In this document: positions 41,729 through 49,028 of the stretch, one piece after another
Layout: every line of letters starts with the position of its first letter
Position numbering within the stretch: the stretch's first letter is position 1
Assembly: GCF_002938435.1 (NCBI RefSeq)
Contig: NZ_POQT01000011.1
Location: 1-64,000 of the forward strand
Length of the DNA stretch: 64,000 nucleotides
Direction of reading: 5' to 3'
Origin: Blastococcus saxobsidens
GTDB lineage: Bacteria > Actinomycetota > Actinomycetes > Mycobacteriales > Geodermatophilaceae
Notes under the pieces: model-generated
Told to the model about the DNA's origin: nothing
What the model saw: the letters and a program-made list of their open reading frames with translations, nothing else
Databases searched by the model: none
Made by a program: the position numbers and the translations under genes

Positions 41729-43381
41729 TCAGTTGTTGACGGTCACCTTGGAGGTGTCGACCTGCCCGAAGATGTCGACGAAGACGCCGGACACGTTCTC
41801 CGAGTGGACCGCCTGCTCGAGCCCGAAGAACATCGGGATGATCGGCATGTCCTCGAGGAGGACGTCCTCGGCCTGGTTGTAGAACTCGATGGCCTCCTCG
41901 TTGCTGGAGGCCTGGTTGCCCTGGGCCACCAGCTCGTCGAACTCGGGGTTCGAGTAGAACGAGGCGTTCGAGCCCGCCGGCGGCAGGGCCGCGGTGGAGT
42001 ACAGCGGCTCCAGGTAGTTCTGCGGGCTCGGGTAGTCCATCGCCCACGCGAGGCGGAACGGACCGGTGATGCCCTTCTCGTCGAGGAGGGGCAGGTACTG
42101 CGAGAAGTCCAGGTCGCCACGGAGCTGGTACTCCACGCCGAGGTTCTCCCGCAGCTGGTTGCCGACGGCCTCCATCCAGGCGTCGTGACCGGCGCCCGAG
42201 TTGAACCACAGCTCGACCGGCTGGCTGCGGTCGAAGCCGGCCTCGTCGAGGAGCTGGTTGGCCCGGTCGACGTCGACCTCGCAGTACTCGCAGGCACCCT
42301 CGCGGTACCCGTCGACGACCGGCGCGATGGCGGCGTCGGCGGGGGCACGCGTGCCGTTGAAGATGGCGTCGGTGATCTGCTCGCGGTCGATGGCCAGCGA
42401 GAAGGCCTGCCGGACCCGCTTGTCCTGGTAGCGCGGGTCGTAGGTCGGGAAGCCCACGTAGGTGAACTGCGACGACGGCGACTCGAGGAACCGGTCACCG
42501 AACTCGTCGGCCGCCGTGGTGATGGCGTCCGGCGGCACGTCCCGGGTGATGTCCAGACCGCCGGCCTGCACCTCGGTGTAGGCGGTGTTCAGGTCGGCGA
42601 AGACCTTGTACTCGACGCCGTCGGCCTGCGCCTCGTTCTCGCCGGCGTAGTCCTCGTACTTGGACAGGGTGATGCCCTGACCGGGGACGAACTCGCCGTC
42701 GGCCTTGAACGGGCCGTTGCCGATCGGGTTCTTGCCGGCGGCCTCCGGGTCCTCGAAGAAGGACTCGGGGAGCGGGAAGAAGGCGTTGTAGCCCACGGTC
42801 ACCGGGAACTGGGCGAACGGCCCGGTCAGCGTGACGGTGAAGGTGGTGTCGTCCACGACCTCGAGGCCCGACATCTCTGTCGCGGCGGGCTCGCCGGTGA
42901 CGTTGCCCTCCTCGTCCGTCGGCGCCTGCAGGTCCTCGTAGCCCTCGATGTTCGAGAAGAAGTACGACGCACCCTGGGCGTTCGGGCTGTAGGCGGTGTA
43001 GTTCCAGGCGTCGACGAAGGACTGCGCGGTCACCGGGGTGCCGTCGTGGAAGGTCCAGCCGTCGTTCAGCGTGACGGTCCAGGTGACGTTGTCCTCGGAC
43101 TCGATCGACTCCGCGACGCCGCTGAACTCGGCCTCGCCCTCGGGGCCGTACTGGATCAGGCCGGTCCACAGGGACTTGACGACCTGGGAACCCTCGCTCT
43201 CGGTGGTGTTGCCGGGCACCAGCGGGTTCTCGGGCTCGTTGATGTACATGCTGAAGGTGCCGCCGGCCTCGCCGCCGGCGCCACCCTCACCGCCCTCGTC
43301 GCTACCGCCGCAGGCGGACAGCACCATCGCGGCGGTGATGCTCGCCGCGACGAGCGCACCTCTGCGCTTGCTCAGGTTCAC
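41729..43381 (-). CDS. oppA: oligopeptide-binding lipoprotein OppA
   Basis: 550 residues from the GTG at 43381, with GGGAGG eight bases upstream. The signal peptide RRGALVAASITAAMVLSAC ends in a lipobox with Cys at residue 24, followed by an acidic/Gly linker, so it is a membrane-anchored extracytoplasmic binding protein (SBP family 5). Landmarks are LVKS-type region SLWTGLIQYGPEGEAEFSG, WTVTLNDGWTFHDGTPV and RVRQAFSLAIDREQI. It captures peptides and delivers them to OppBCDF. Composition is a little less GC-rich than neighbours, as usual for highly expressed secreted proteins. Confidence 0.95.
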   Translation of the reverse strand: MNLSKRRGALVAASITAAMVLSACGGSDEGGEGGAGGEAGGTFSMYINEPENPLVPGNTTESEGSQVVKSLWTGLIQYGPEGEAEFSGVAESIESEDNVTWTVTLNDGWTFHDGTPVTAQSFVDAWNYTAYSPNAQGASYFFSNIEGYEDLQAPTDEEGNVTGEPAATEMSGLEVVDDTTFTVTLTGPFAQFPVTVGYNAFFPLPESFFEDPEAAGKNPIGNGPFKADGEFVPGQGITLSKYEDYAGENEAQADGVEYKVFADLNTAYTEVQAGGLDITRDVPPDAITTAADEFGDRFLESPSSQFTYVGFPTYDPRYQDKRVRQAFSLAIDREQITDAIFNGTRAPADAAIAPVVDGYREGACEYCEVDVDRANQLLDEAGFDRSQPVELWFNSGAGHDAWMEAVGNQLRENLGVEYQLRGDLDFSQYLPLLDEKGITGPFRLAWAMDYPSPQNYLEPLYSTAALPPAGSNASFYSNPEFDELVAQGNQASSNEEAIEFYNQAEDVLLEDMPIIPMFFGLEQAVHSENVSGVFVDIFGQVDTSKVTVNN

Positions 43382-43756
43382 GTGCAATGCCTCCCTCGTC
43401 CCGCGTATCGCGGGGGGAACGGACAGGTCGGCCACGGCCCCTCGGGCATGTGGACGACTGACTGGTCACGAGCCGAACGCAGCCGGGTGACGGAGCCACC
43501 AGGACTGCGACGGGTGGACCCTAGGCGCGCTTCGGAGAGGGTGTCCACGGACGTCATCGAGTTGTGACCTGGGCTCACGATCCGCGCGCCAACCGCAACT
43601 TCCACATCTCCCACCCCCGCCCGGGCCCCGTCTTTCCGCCGCCGCCGCGGGCAGACCGGAGGCCTTCCCGCAGGTGGGGGCCGCGGCGTGTCGCCGCCCT
43701 CCGGTCTGGGTAGTGCCTTCTGGACACAGACCGACAACGACGCGGAGGTGCTCGAG
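43382..43756. other. 375-base intergenic region between oppA and csbD
   Basis: The left part (43382-43560) should hold the opp promoter on the minus strand; I see the SD but no confident -10/-35. The central part (43570-43690) has CCGGGCCCCG and GGAGGCCTTCCCG-like imperfect inverted repeats without clear function. The right end contains a SigB-like promoter for csbD (43688-43713). No additional gene is supported. Confidence 0.6.
43688..43713 (+). promoter_or_regulatory. SigB/SigF-like promoter of csbD
   Basis: GTGT (43688-43691), a 16-base spacer, and GGGTAG (43708-43713) match the actinobacterial general-stress sigma-factor consensus GTTT-N15-17-GGGTAT with one change in each half. It sits 44 bases upstream of the csbD start. 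CsbD genes are stress-sigma controlled in other bacteria, which fits. Confidence 0.55.
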
Positions 43757-43930
43757 ATGAGTGGCACGGACAAGCTGACGAACAAGATCGAAGAGATGTC
43801 GGGCAAGGGCAAGCAGGCCGTCGGTGACGCCACCGACGACCGCGACCTCCAGGCCGAGGGCAAGAAGGAAGAGTCCAAGAGCAACCTCAAGCAGGGTGTC
43901 GAGAACGTCAAGGACGCCTTCAAGTCCTGA
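43757..43930 (+). CDS. CsbD-family stress protein
   Basis: 57 residues from the ATG at 43757; GGAGG lies 8 bases upstream. Sequence: DKLTNKIEEMSGKGKQAVGD, then DATDDRDLQAEGKK, the hallmark of CsbD/YjbJ proteins, highly charged, helical and abundant under stress. Lys/Glu codons make it much less GC-rich than neighbouring DNA. The biochemical role is unknown. A SigB-like promoter precedes it and a terminator hairpin follows. Confidence 0.93.
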   Translation: MSGTDKLTNKIEEMSGKGKQAVGDATDDRDLQAEGKKEESKSNLKQGVENVKDAFKS

Positions 43931-43945
43931 GGTAGCCCTCTCCGA

Positions 43946-43983
43946 CGACGGGCGCCGCTCCCCACCGGGAGGGGCGCCCGTCG
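43946..43983 (+). terminator. terminator hairpin after csbD
   Basis: CGACGGGCGCCGCTCCC (43946-43962) pairs with GGGAGGGGCGCCCGTCG (43967-43983) with one mismatch and a four-base loop. It starts 16 bases after the csbD stop. Confidence 0.75.
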
Positions 43984-44000
43984 CCGTCCCCCGGTCCGGC

Positions 44001-44055
44001 CGCCGGGCGGTTCGTGCACTTTCCGCCGGGCGGTTCGTGCACCTTCCGCCGGGCG
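44001..44055 (+). repeat. tandem 23-base repeat flanking the DUF559 gene (left)
   Basis: Two near-identical units beginning CGCCGGGCGGTTCGTGCAC (44001-44023 and 44024-44046, differing in one base, T or C, before TTC), followed by a third partial unit CGCCGGGCG to 44055. It ends 15 bases from the DUF559 stop. The same unit appears in opposite orientation at 45018-45064, on the other side of the gene. Confidence 0.85.
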
Positions 44056-44069
44056 CCCGGCCGGCACGG

Positions 44070-44972
44070 TCACGCCCGGTCGGCGGCGCCGGCCAGCTCG
44101 GCGGCGATGCGCCGGACGACGCCGTCGAGGTCCCGCAGGTCTGCGGCGCTGAGGCGGATCACCCGCCAGCCCGCAGCCAGCAACCGCGCCAACCGTGCGT
44201 CGTCCCGCACCACCTGCACGCCGTCGAAGTGGTGCTCCCCCTCGTACTCGACGATCAGCCGCTGCTCCGGCCAGGCGAGGTCGACCCGCGCGAGCCAGAC
44301 GCCGTCGTCCGCCACTTCGTACTGCGGGACGGGAGCCGGCAGCCCGCCGAGTGCGCACGCGACCCTGACCCACGACTCCGGCGGCGATTCCGCCCTGCCG
44401 TCCACGAGCTCGAAGACCCGGCGGGCGCGCGTCACCCCCCATCGCCGGGCCCCGTCCTGCAACGACCGACCGAGGTCCGCGTGTACCAGGGCACGCGAGC
44501 GCAGGAGCGCGTCGAGCACCCCCACGGCCGTCGCCGTCGTCTCCACCGCGGCGACGTCCCATGCGGTTCGCACGGCCGTCGTGAACCGGAGGCCTTCGTC
44601 GGTGACGACGACGTCCTGCGGCGGTAAGGGACCGCGGCGTACCCGCACGCCGACCGGCCCCCGCCACTGGACGTCGGCCGGCACGACGACGGTCACGGGC
44701 TCGCCGTAGCCGGGCGCCGGCGCGCCGAGAACAGCGGCCGCGGATCGTGCGGCGAGCGCCGCACAGGACGGCATCAGGAGAGCCGCCGCACGACACCGCA
44801 GCAGGTGGTCGCGCGGCAGCGAGGCGTCCGCGTAGACGCCGCGCAGCACCCGGACGTAGGGACCTTCGCGCAGCTGGCGCACCGTCAGCACGCCCTCCGA
44901 CACGGCATGGGCCCCGATGAACACGCCGCGCAGACCGTGGCTCCGCAGTAGCACCGAGGGATCGTGGCCCAA
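44070..44972 (-). CDS. DUF559 endonuclease-like protein with AbiEi-type N-terminus
   Basis: 300 residues. The N-terminal ~85 residues (VLTVRQLREGPYVRVLRGVY) resemble the winged-helix of AbiEi-type antitoxins and related actinobacterial proteins. The C-terminal ~110 residues are a DUF559/Vsr-like restriction-endonuclease fold: E199, D231 in ARVDLAWPEQRLIVEYEGEH, E242, then RDDARLARLLAAGWRVIRLS, so a PD-(D/E)XK-like active site may be present. Such genes are abundant in actinobacteria, with unknown function. This copy is bracketed within tens of bases on both sides by inverted copies of a short repeat. Confidence 0.85.
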   Translation of the reverse strand: MGHDPSVLLRSHGLRGVFIGAHAVSEGVLTVRQLREGPYVRVLRGVYADASLPRDHLLRCRAAALLMPSCAALAARSAAAVLGAPAPGYGEPVTVVVPADVQWRGPVGVRVRRGPLPPQDVVVTDEGLRFTTAVRTAWDVAAVETTATAVGVLDALLRSRALVHADLGRSLQDGARRWGVTRARRVFELVDGRAESPPESWVRVACALGGLPAPVPQYEVADDGVWLARVDLAWPEQRLIVEYEGEHHFDGVQVVRDDARLARLLAAGWRVIRLSAADLRDLDGVVRRIAAELAGAADRA

Positions 44973-45017
44973 TCGGTGGTCCGGCCGCTCCGGTCATCCA
45001 CATCCCCACCCATCCCA

Positions 45018-45064
45018 GGGCGGTTCGTGCACGAACCGCCCGGCGAAAAGTGCACGAACGGCTG
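45018..45064 (-). repeat. inverted copy of the 23-base repeat (right of DUF559 gene)
   Basis: Read on the minus strand this is ...GCCGTTCGTGCACTTTTC then GCCGGGCGGTTCGTGCAC then GAACCGCCC. It contains a perfect 24-base palindrome at 45018-45041 (half site GGGCGGTTCGTG). It lies 46 bases upstream of the DUF559 start and ~11 bases from the end of the Nudix gene. Confidence 0.85.
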
Positions 45065-45074
45065 GGAACTGGGG

Positions 45075-45836
45075 TCAGAGGCGGGCGAGGAGGGCGCGGA
45101 CCGCGGGCAGGAGCGGGCGGTCGGCCGGGATCCAGTCCAGCGCGGCCAGCTCACCGGCGCCGACCCAGCGCAGCTCGCGGTGCTCGCGCGCGACCGGTTC
45201 CCCGTCGGTCACCCGCGCCCACCAGACCCGCATGGTCGAGGCGCCCGGTGCCCCACCGCCGACGACGCCGTCCAGCGGCACCTCGCCGAGGAACGCCTGC
45301 GGCACGACGGCGACGCCGAGCTCCTCCGCGCACTCGCGCACGAGCGCGGTCAGCTCTGCCTCCCCCGGTTCGACCTTGCCGCCGGGGAACTCCCAGCAAC
45401 CGTCGAAGGGGCCTCCGGCGCGCTGCGCCACGAGCACCCGGTCGCCGTCGACGAGCGCGGCGCCGACGACCTGGACGACGTCGAGGGCACGCCGTGCGGC
45501 GGCCGCGGCGTAGGCGTCCAGGTGCGCCTGCATCGCGCGGACGATCCGGCGGCGGAGCACCACCTGGTCGACCAACCCGCCGAGCACGCCGGGCAGTCCG
45601 CCCTCCCAGTCCACCTGCTCCTCGACCAGCGTGCCGGCGCCGGTGGCGGAGAAGCTCCGCGAGTGCGAGACCCGGCGCCGGCCCGCCGGGGAGCCGGAGG
45701 CGAAGACGTCCCGCTCCGGCCGGACGGAGACGACCTCCTCCAGGGGGAACGGCCACGGACGGCCGAGCGCGCGGGCGACGTCGAACGCCACGGTCAGCGG
45801 CGCCTCCACCAACGTGGTGAAACGCAGCTGGAACAC
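45075..45836 (-). CDS. SRPBCC-Nudix fusion protein (MutT-like)
   Basis: 253 residues from the GTG at 45836, with GGGAGGG upstream. Residues ~1-105 form an SRPBCC/START-like domain (FQLRFTTLVEAPLTVAFDVA and AMQAHLDAY helix), and residues ~118-250 a Nudix hydrolase of the MutT/8-oxo-dGTPase type. The Nudix box is complete at ~152-174 (GGKVEPGEAELTALVRECAE, then ELG). Both domains are in one frame without a stop or internal start signal. The Nudix domain hydrolyses nucleotide diphosphate linkages, typically sanitising oxidised dGTP; the attached cavity domain may add a substrate or regulator. Confidence 0.85.
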   Translation of the reverse strand: MFQLRFTTLVEAPLTVAFDVARALGRPWPFPLEEVVSVRPERDVFASGSPAGRRRVSHSRSFSATGAGTLVEEQVDWEGGLPGVLGGLVDQVVLRRRIVRAMQAHLDAYAAAAARRALDVVQVVGAALVDGDRVLVAQRAGGPFDGCWEFPGGKVEPGEAELTALVRECAEELGVAVVPQAFLGEVPLDGVVGGGAPGASTMRVWWARVTDGEPVAREHRELRWVGAGELAALDWIPADRPLLPAVRALLARL

Positions 45837-45872
45837 GGGTCCACCCTCCCAGACCACGGCAGGATGGCCGTC

Positions 45873-46346
45873 GTGCGCATCAATGCCCGGGTCGACTACG
45901 CGGTCCGAGCCGTCGTGGAGCTCGCCGCGGCCGCGCCGGGCTCGCTGACAGCCGAGCGCATCGCGACCGCGCAGGACATCCCCAACCGGTTCCTGCAGGC
46001 GATCCTCACCGATCTGCAGCGCGCCCGGCTGGTCACCAGCCAGCGCGGCCGGGAAGGGGGCTACCGGCTGGCGCTGCCGGCCTCGGAGATCTCGATCGCC
46101 CGGGTCATGCGCGTGGAGCAGGGGTTCCTGGCCGAGGTGCACGGCCAGCGCCCGGAGGACGTCAGCTACCCGGGGCCTGCGGCCGAGCTGGCCAGCGTGT
46201 GGGTCGCCGCCCGCGAGGCCTACCGGCGGGTGCTGGAGGGCGTGACCGTCGCCGACGTCGTCGCCGGGCAGCTGCCGGCGCACGCCGCCGAGCTGGTCGC
46301 GATCGACAACGCCTGGCGGTCCTTCAGCGAGACCGACCGGGACTGA
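45873..46346 (+). CDS. Rrf2-family transcriptional regulator without cysteines
   Basis: 157 residues from the GTG at 45873, which gives the standard Rrf2 N-terminus RINARVDYAVRAVVELAAAA; the ATG at 45864 is an alternative. A winged-helix DNA-binding region includes RFLQAILTDLQRARLVTSQR and GREGGYRLALP. Unlike IscR, NsrR or RsrR, no cysteine is present anywhere, so it cannot carry a cysteine-ligated Fe-S cluster and resembles CymR-type Rrf2 proteins, which control cysteine metabolism in Bacillus. It is directly upstream of the sulfate-assimilation genes, making it a good candidate regulator of them. Confidence 0.9.
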   Translation: MRINARVDYAVRAVVELAAAAPGSLTAERIATAQDIPNRFLQAILTDLQRARLVTSQRGREGGYRLALPASEISIARVMRVEQGFLAEVHGQRPEDVSYPGPAAELASVWVAAREAYRRVLEGVTVADVVAGQLPAHAAELVAIDNAWRSFSETDRD

Positions 46347-46396
46347 CGACGGACCCGGTCGTGCGCGACGCGGGACCCGGCGGCGACACTGGCGGC

Positions 46397-46933
46397 ATGA
46401 CCGCTGCACCGCGTCCTGGCGTCACCGTGTTCCTCACCGGCCTGTCCGGCGCGGGCAAGTCGACGATCGCCGACGCCCTGGTCGCCCAGCTGGAGGCCGA
46501 GGGCCGGCCGGTCACCGTCCTCGACGGCGACGTCGTCCGCACCCACCTGTCCAGCGAGCTGACGTTCGCCAAGGAGCACCGCGACCTCAACATCCGGCGC
46601 ATCGGCTGGGTGGCCGGCGAGGTGGTGAAGCACGGCGGGACCGCGGTCGTGGCGGCCATCGCGCCGTACGAGGCCGCCCGCGAGGAGGCCCGGCAGCTGG
46701 TCGAGAAGCACGGCCGTTTCGTCCTCGTGCACCTCGCCACCCCGCTGGAGGTCTGCGAGCAGCGCGACGTCAAGGGGCTGTACGCCCGGGCCCGCGCGGG
46801 CGAGATCCCCGGCTTCACCGGCGTCAGCGACCCCTACGAGCCGCCGGCCCGGGCCGAGCTGGTCATCGACACCTCGGTCACCCCGCTGGCCGACTCGGTC
46901 GCCCGGATCCGCGCGGAGATCGACGCGTCCTGA
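46397..46933 (+). CDS. cysC: adenylyl-sulfate kinase
   Basis: 178 residues. It phosphorylates APS to PAPS with ATP. The Walker A is GLSGAGKSTIADAL, followed by VLDGDVVRTHLSSELTFAKE with the APS-binding residues, and IAPYEAAREEARQ. The usual cysDN sulfurylase genes are not in the window. Because the nearby CysH is of the APS-reductase type, PAPS made here may rather serve sulfotransferases, or be an alternative branch. It lies 50 bases after the Rrf2 gene and is followed by a hairpin. Confidence 0.93.
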   Translation: MTAAPRPGVTVFLTGLSGAGKSTIADALVAQLEAEGRPVTVLDGDVVRTHLSSELTFAKEHRDLNIRRIGWVAGEVVKHGGTAVVAAIAPYEAAREEARQLVEKHGRFVLVHLATPLEVCEQRDVKGLYARARAGEIPGFTGVSDPYEPPARAELVIDTSVTPLADSVARIRAEIDAS

Positions 46934-46954
46934 CCCGCCCCGTCCCCCGTACGG

Positions 46955-46978
46955 GCCGGTGCGCCGTGGCGCACCGGC
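46955..46978 (+). terminator. hairpin after cysC
   Basis: GCCGGTGCGCC (46955-46965) pairs perfectly with GGCGCACCGGC (46968-46978) with a two-base gap. It lies between cysC and the leader-peptide ORF, suggesting that the sulfite-reductase operon has its own promoter. Confidence 0.65.
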
Positions 46979-47000
46979 GCCGCTGTGGCACCATCGACGC

Positions 47001-47087
47001 ATGACCGATGGCAGCGCTCTCCTCGTCGCGCGGCTGCACATCGATCTGGCGCTCGTCTCCAGCGCCGCCTGTCGCGCCGCGCGCTGA
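47001..47087 (+). CDS. putative cysteine-sensing leader peptide upstream of sulfite reductase
   Basis: A 28-residue ORF: start MTDGSALLVARLHIDLALVS, then SAACRAAR and stop. The RLHIDLxxVSSxxC pattern is that of the actinobacterial leader peptides found upstream of sulfur genes, where ribosome behaviour at a C-terminal cysteine codon signals cysteine supply (cysteine-responsive attenuation, described in mycobacteria). Here there is a single Cys (residue 24). The 106 bases between its stop and the sulfite reductase start can form hairpins, including a CCGGC/GCCGG pair around 47145-47160, that could be the switch. Confidence 0.8.
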   Translation: MTDGSALLVARLHIDLALVSSAACRAAR

Positions 47088-47193
47088 CCCAGGTTCACCC
47101 GCGCAGCTCTCCCGCTACGCCCCGATCCAGCAGCGCCCCCGTCCTCCGGCCCGGCTGCCGGACGGGCGGCGAGCGCAGGAAGAAGTACGCCAC

Positions 47194-48867
47194 GTGAGCA
47201 CCCCCACCCGCACCAGCAACCGGCCGCAGCGCGGTCAGGGCCAGTGGGCGCTGGGCTACCGCGAGCCGCTCAACCCCAACGAGCGGATGAAGAAGGACTC
47301 CGACGGGCTCGAGGTCCGGCAGCGGATCCTCGACATCTACTCGAAGACCGGCTTCGACGGCATCGACCCGGGCGACCTGCGGGGCCGCATGCGCTGGATG
47401 GGTCTCTACACCCAGCGGGCGCAGGGCATCCCCGGCGGCAAGACCGCCGTGCTGGAGCCCGAAGAGCTCGAGGACTCCTACTTCATGATGCGCGCCCGGA
47501 TCGACGGCGGGCAGCTGACCAGCGATGCGCTGCGGGTCCTCGGCGGCATCAGCACCGAGTTCGGCCGGGACGTCGCCGACGTCACCGACCGGCAGAACGT
47601 CCAGTACCACTGGATCCGCATCGAGGACGTGCCCGAGATCTGGCGCCGGCTGGAGTCGGTGGGCCTGTCCACGATGGAGGCCTGCGGTGACGTGCCGCGG
47701 GTCATGCTCGGCTGCCCGCTGGCCGGCATCCTCGAGGACGAGGTGATCGACGCCACCGACGTCATCGCCGACACCGTCGCCAAGTACGTGGGCAGCCCCG
47801 AGTTCTCCAACCTGCCGCGCAAGTGGAAGACGTCGATGTCCGGCTGCGTCGACCACTGCACCGAGCCCGAGATCGACGACGTCTCCTTCGTCGGCGTGGT
47901 GAACGAGGCCGGCGAGGCCGGCTACGACCTGTGGGTCGGCGGCGGCCTGTCGACCAACCCGATGTTCGCCCAGCGCATCGGCGTCTTCGTCCGGCCCGAC
48001 CAGGTCACCGACGTCTGGGCCGCCTGCACCGCCGTCTTCCGCGACTACGGCTACCGCCGGCAGCGCAACCGGGCCCGGATCAAGTTCCTCATGGCCGACT
48101 GGGGTCCGGAGAAGTTCCGGCAGGTGCTCCAGGACGAGTACCTGGAGGAGCAGCTGCCCGACGGTCCCGCCCCCGCCCCGGCCAAGCACGACCAGCGCGA
48201 CCACGTCGGCGTCAGCCGGCAGAAGGACGGCCGCAACGCCGTCGGCTTCGCGCTGCGCACCGGCCGGATCAGCGGCTCGCTGCTCACCACGATCGCCGAC
48301 CTCGCCGACGAGTACGGCCAGGGCCGCATCCGGACGACGACGCAGCAGAAGCTGGTCATCCTGGACGTGCCGGACGAGAAGGTGGAGGCGCTGGTCACCG
48401 CTCTCGCCGAGCACGACCTGCAGGTGCGGCCCAGCGCCTTCCGCCGCGGCACCATGGCCTGCACCGGCCTGGAGTTCTGCAAGCTGGCGATCGTGGAGAC
48501 CAAGCAGCACGCGCAGGATCTCTACGCCGAGCTGGAGCGGCGGCTGCCGGACTTCGACACCCCGATCGGGATCAACGTCAACGGCTGCCCGAACAGCTGC
48601 GCCCGGTTCCAGACCGCCGACATCGGGTTCAAGGGCTCGATGGTCAAGGACGACAGCGGCGAGATGGTCGAGGGCTTCCAGGTGCACCTGGGCGGGCACC
48701 TCGGCGTGGAGGCGACCTTCGGCCGCAAGTTCCGCGGCCACAAGGTGACCAAGGCCGAGTCCGCCGACTACTGCGAGCGGGTGCTGCGCGGCTTCCAGGA
48801 GCGGCGGACGCCCGGTGAGTCCTTCGCCCACTACGTCTCGAGGGCCGAGGAGGACTGGCTGCTGTGA
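47194..48867 (+). CDS. ferredoxin-dependent sulfite/nitrite reductase (siroheme, 4Fe-4S)
   Basis: 557 residues from a GTG. It reduces sulfite to sulfide (assimilatory sulfite reductase, SirA/NirA type) using ferredoxin; the sulfur neighbourhood favours sulfite over nitrite. Siroheme/cluster cysteines are in ACTGLEFCKLAIVETK and NGCPNSCARFQTAD. Two ferredoxin-like repeats flank the siroheme sites (e.g. GDVPRVMLGCPLAG and RTTTQQKLVILDVPD). It is headed by the leader peptide and overlaps the zinc-ribbon gene by 4 bases. Confidence 0.94.
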   Translation: MSTPTRTSNRPQRGQGQWALGYREPLNPNERMKKDSDGLEVRQRILDIYSKTGFDGIDPGDLRGRMRWMGLYTQRAQGIPGGKTAVLEPEELEDSYFMMRARIDGGQLTSDALRVLGGISTEFGRDVADVTDRQNVQYHWIRIEDVPEIWRRLESVGLSTMEACGDVPRVMLGCPLAGILEDEVIDATDVIADTVAKYVGSPEFSNLPRKWKTSMSGCVDHCTEPEIDDVSFVGVVNEAGEAGYDLWVGGGLSTNPMFAQRIGVFVRPDQVTDVWAACTAVFRDYGYRRQRNRARIKFLMADWGPEKFRQVLQDEYLEEQLPDGPAPAPAKHDQRDHVGVSRQKDGRNAVGFALRTGRISGSLLTTIADLADEYGQGRIRTTTQQKLVILDVPDEKVEALVTALAEHDLQVRPSAFRRGTMACTGLEFCKLAIVETKQHAQDLYAELERRLPDFDTPIGINVNGCPNSCARFQTADIGFKGSMVKDDSGEMVEGFQVHLGGHLGVEATFGRKFRGHKVTKAESADYCERVLRGFQERRTPGESFAHYVSRAEEDWLL

Positions 48868-49028
48868 CCGAGGAGCCGACGTCGGGAAGGACCCGGCAGC
48901 TGCCGGTGTTCCACTGCCCGTACTGCGGCGACGAGGACCTCACGCCGCACGAGGACGAGGGTTGGCGCTGCGGCGCCTGCCTGCGTGCGTTCTCGGTCCG
49001 CCTGATCGCGACGGGAGTCCAGGAATGA
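48864..49028 (+). CDS. small zinc-ribbon protein between sulfite reductase and cysH
   Basis: 54 residues; both ends overlap neighbours by 4 bases (GTGA and ATGA), proving it is part of the operon. It has C18-x2-C21 (FHCPYCGDEDL) and C36-x2-C39 (WRCGACLRAF), a classical zinc ribbon. Small ribbon proteins of this type occur at the same position in other actinobacterial sulfite-reductase operons. The function is not known; a role in cluster or protein assembly is possible. Confidence 0.88.
   Translation: MTEEPTSGRTRQLPVFHCPYCGDEDLTPHEDEGWRCGACLRAFSVRLIATGVQE

Noticed and set aside
43500-43680. An extra small gene in the oppA-csbD gap
   Set aside because: Frames through this stretch lack ribosome-binding sites and conserved composition; only regulatory content is supported.
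44001-44055. CRISPR array
   Set aside because: The units are directly adjacent without unique spacers and number only 2.4. No cas genes are in the window.
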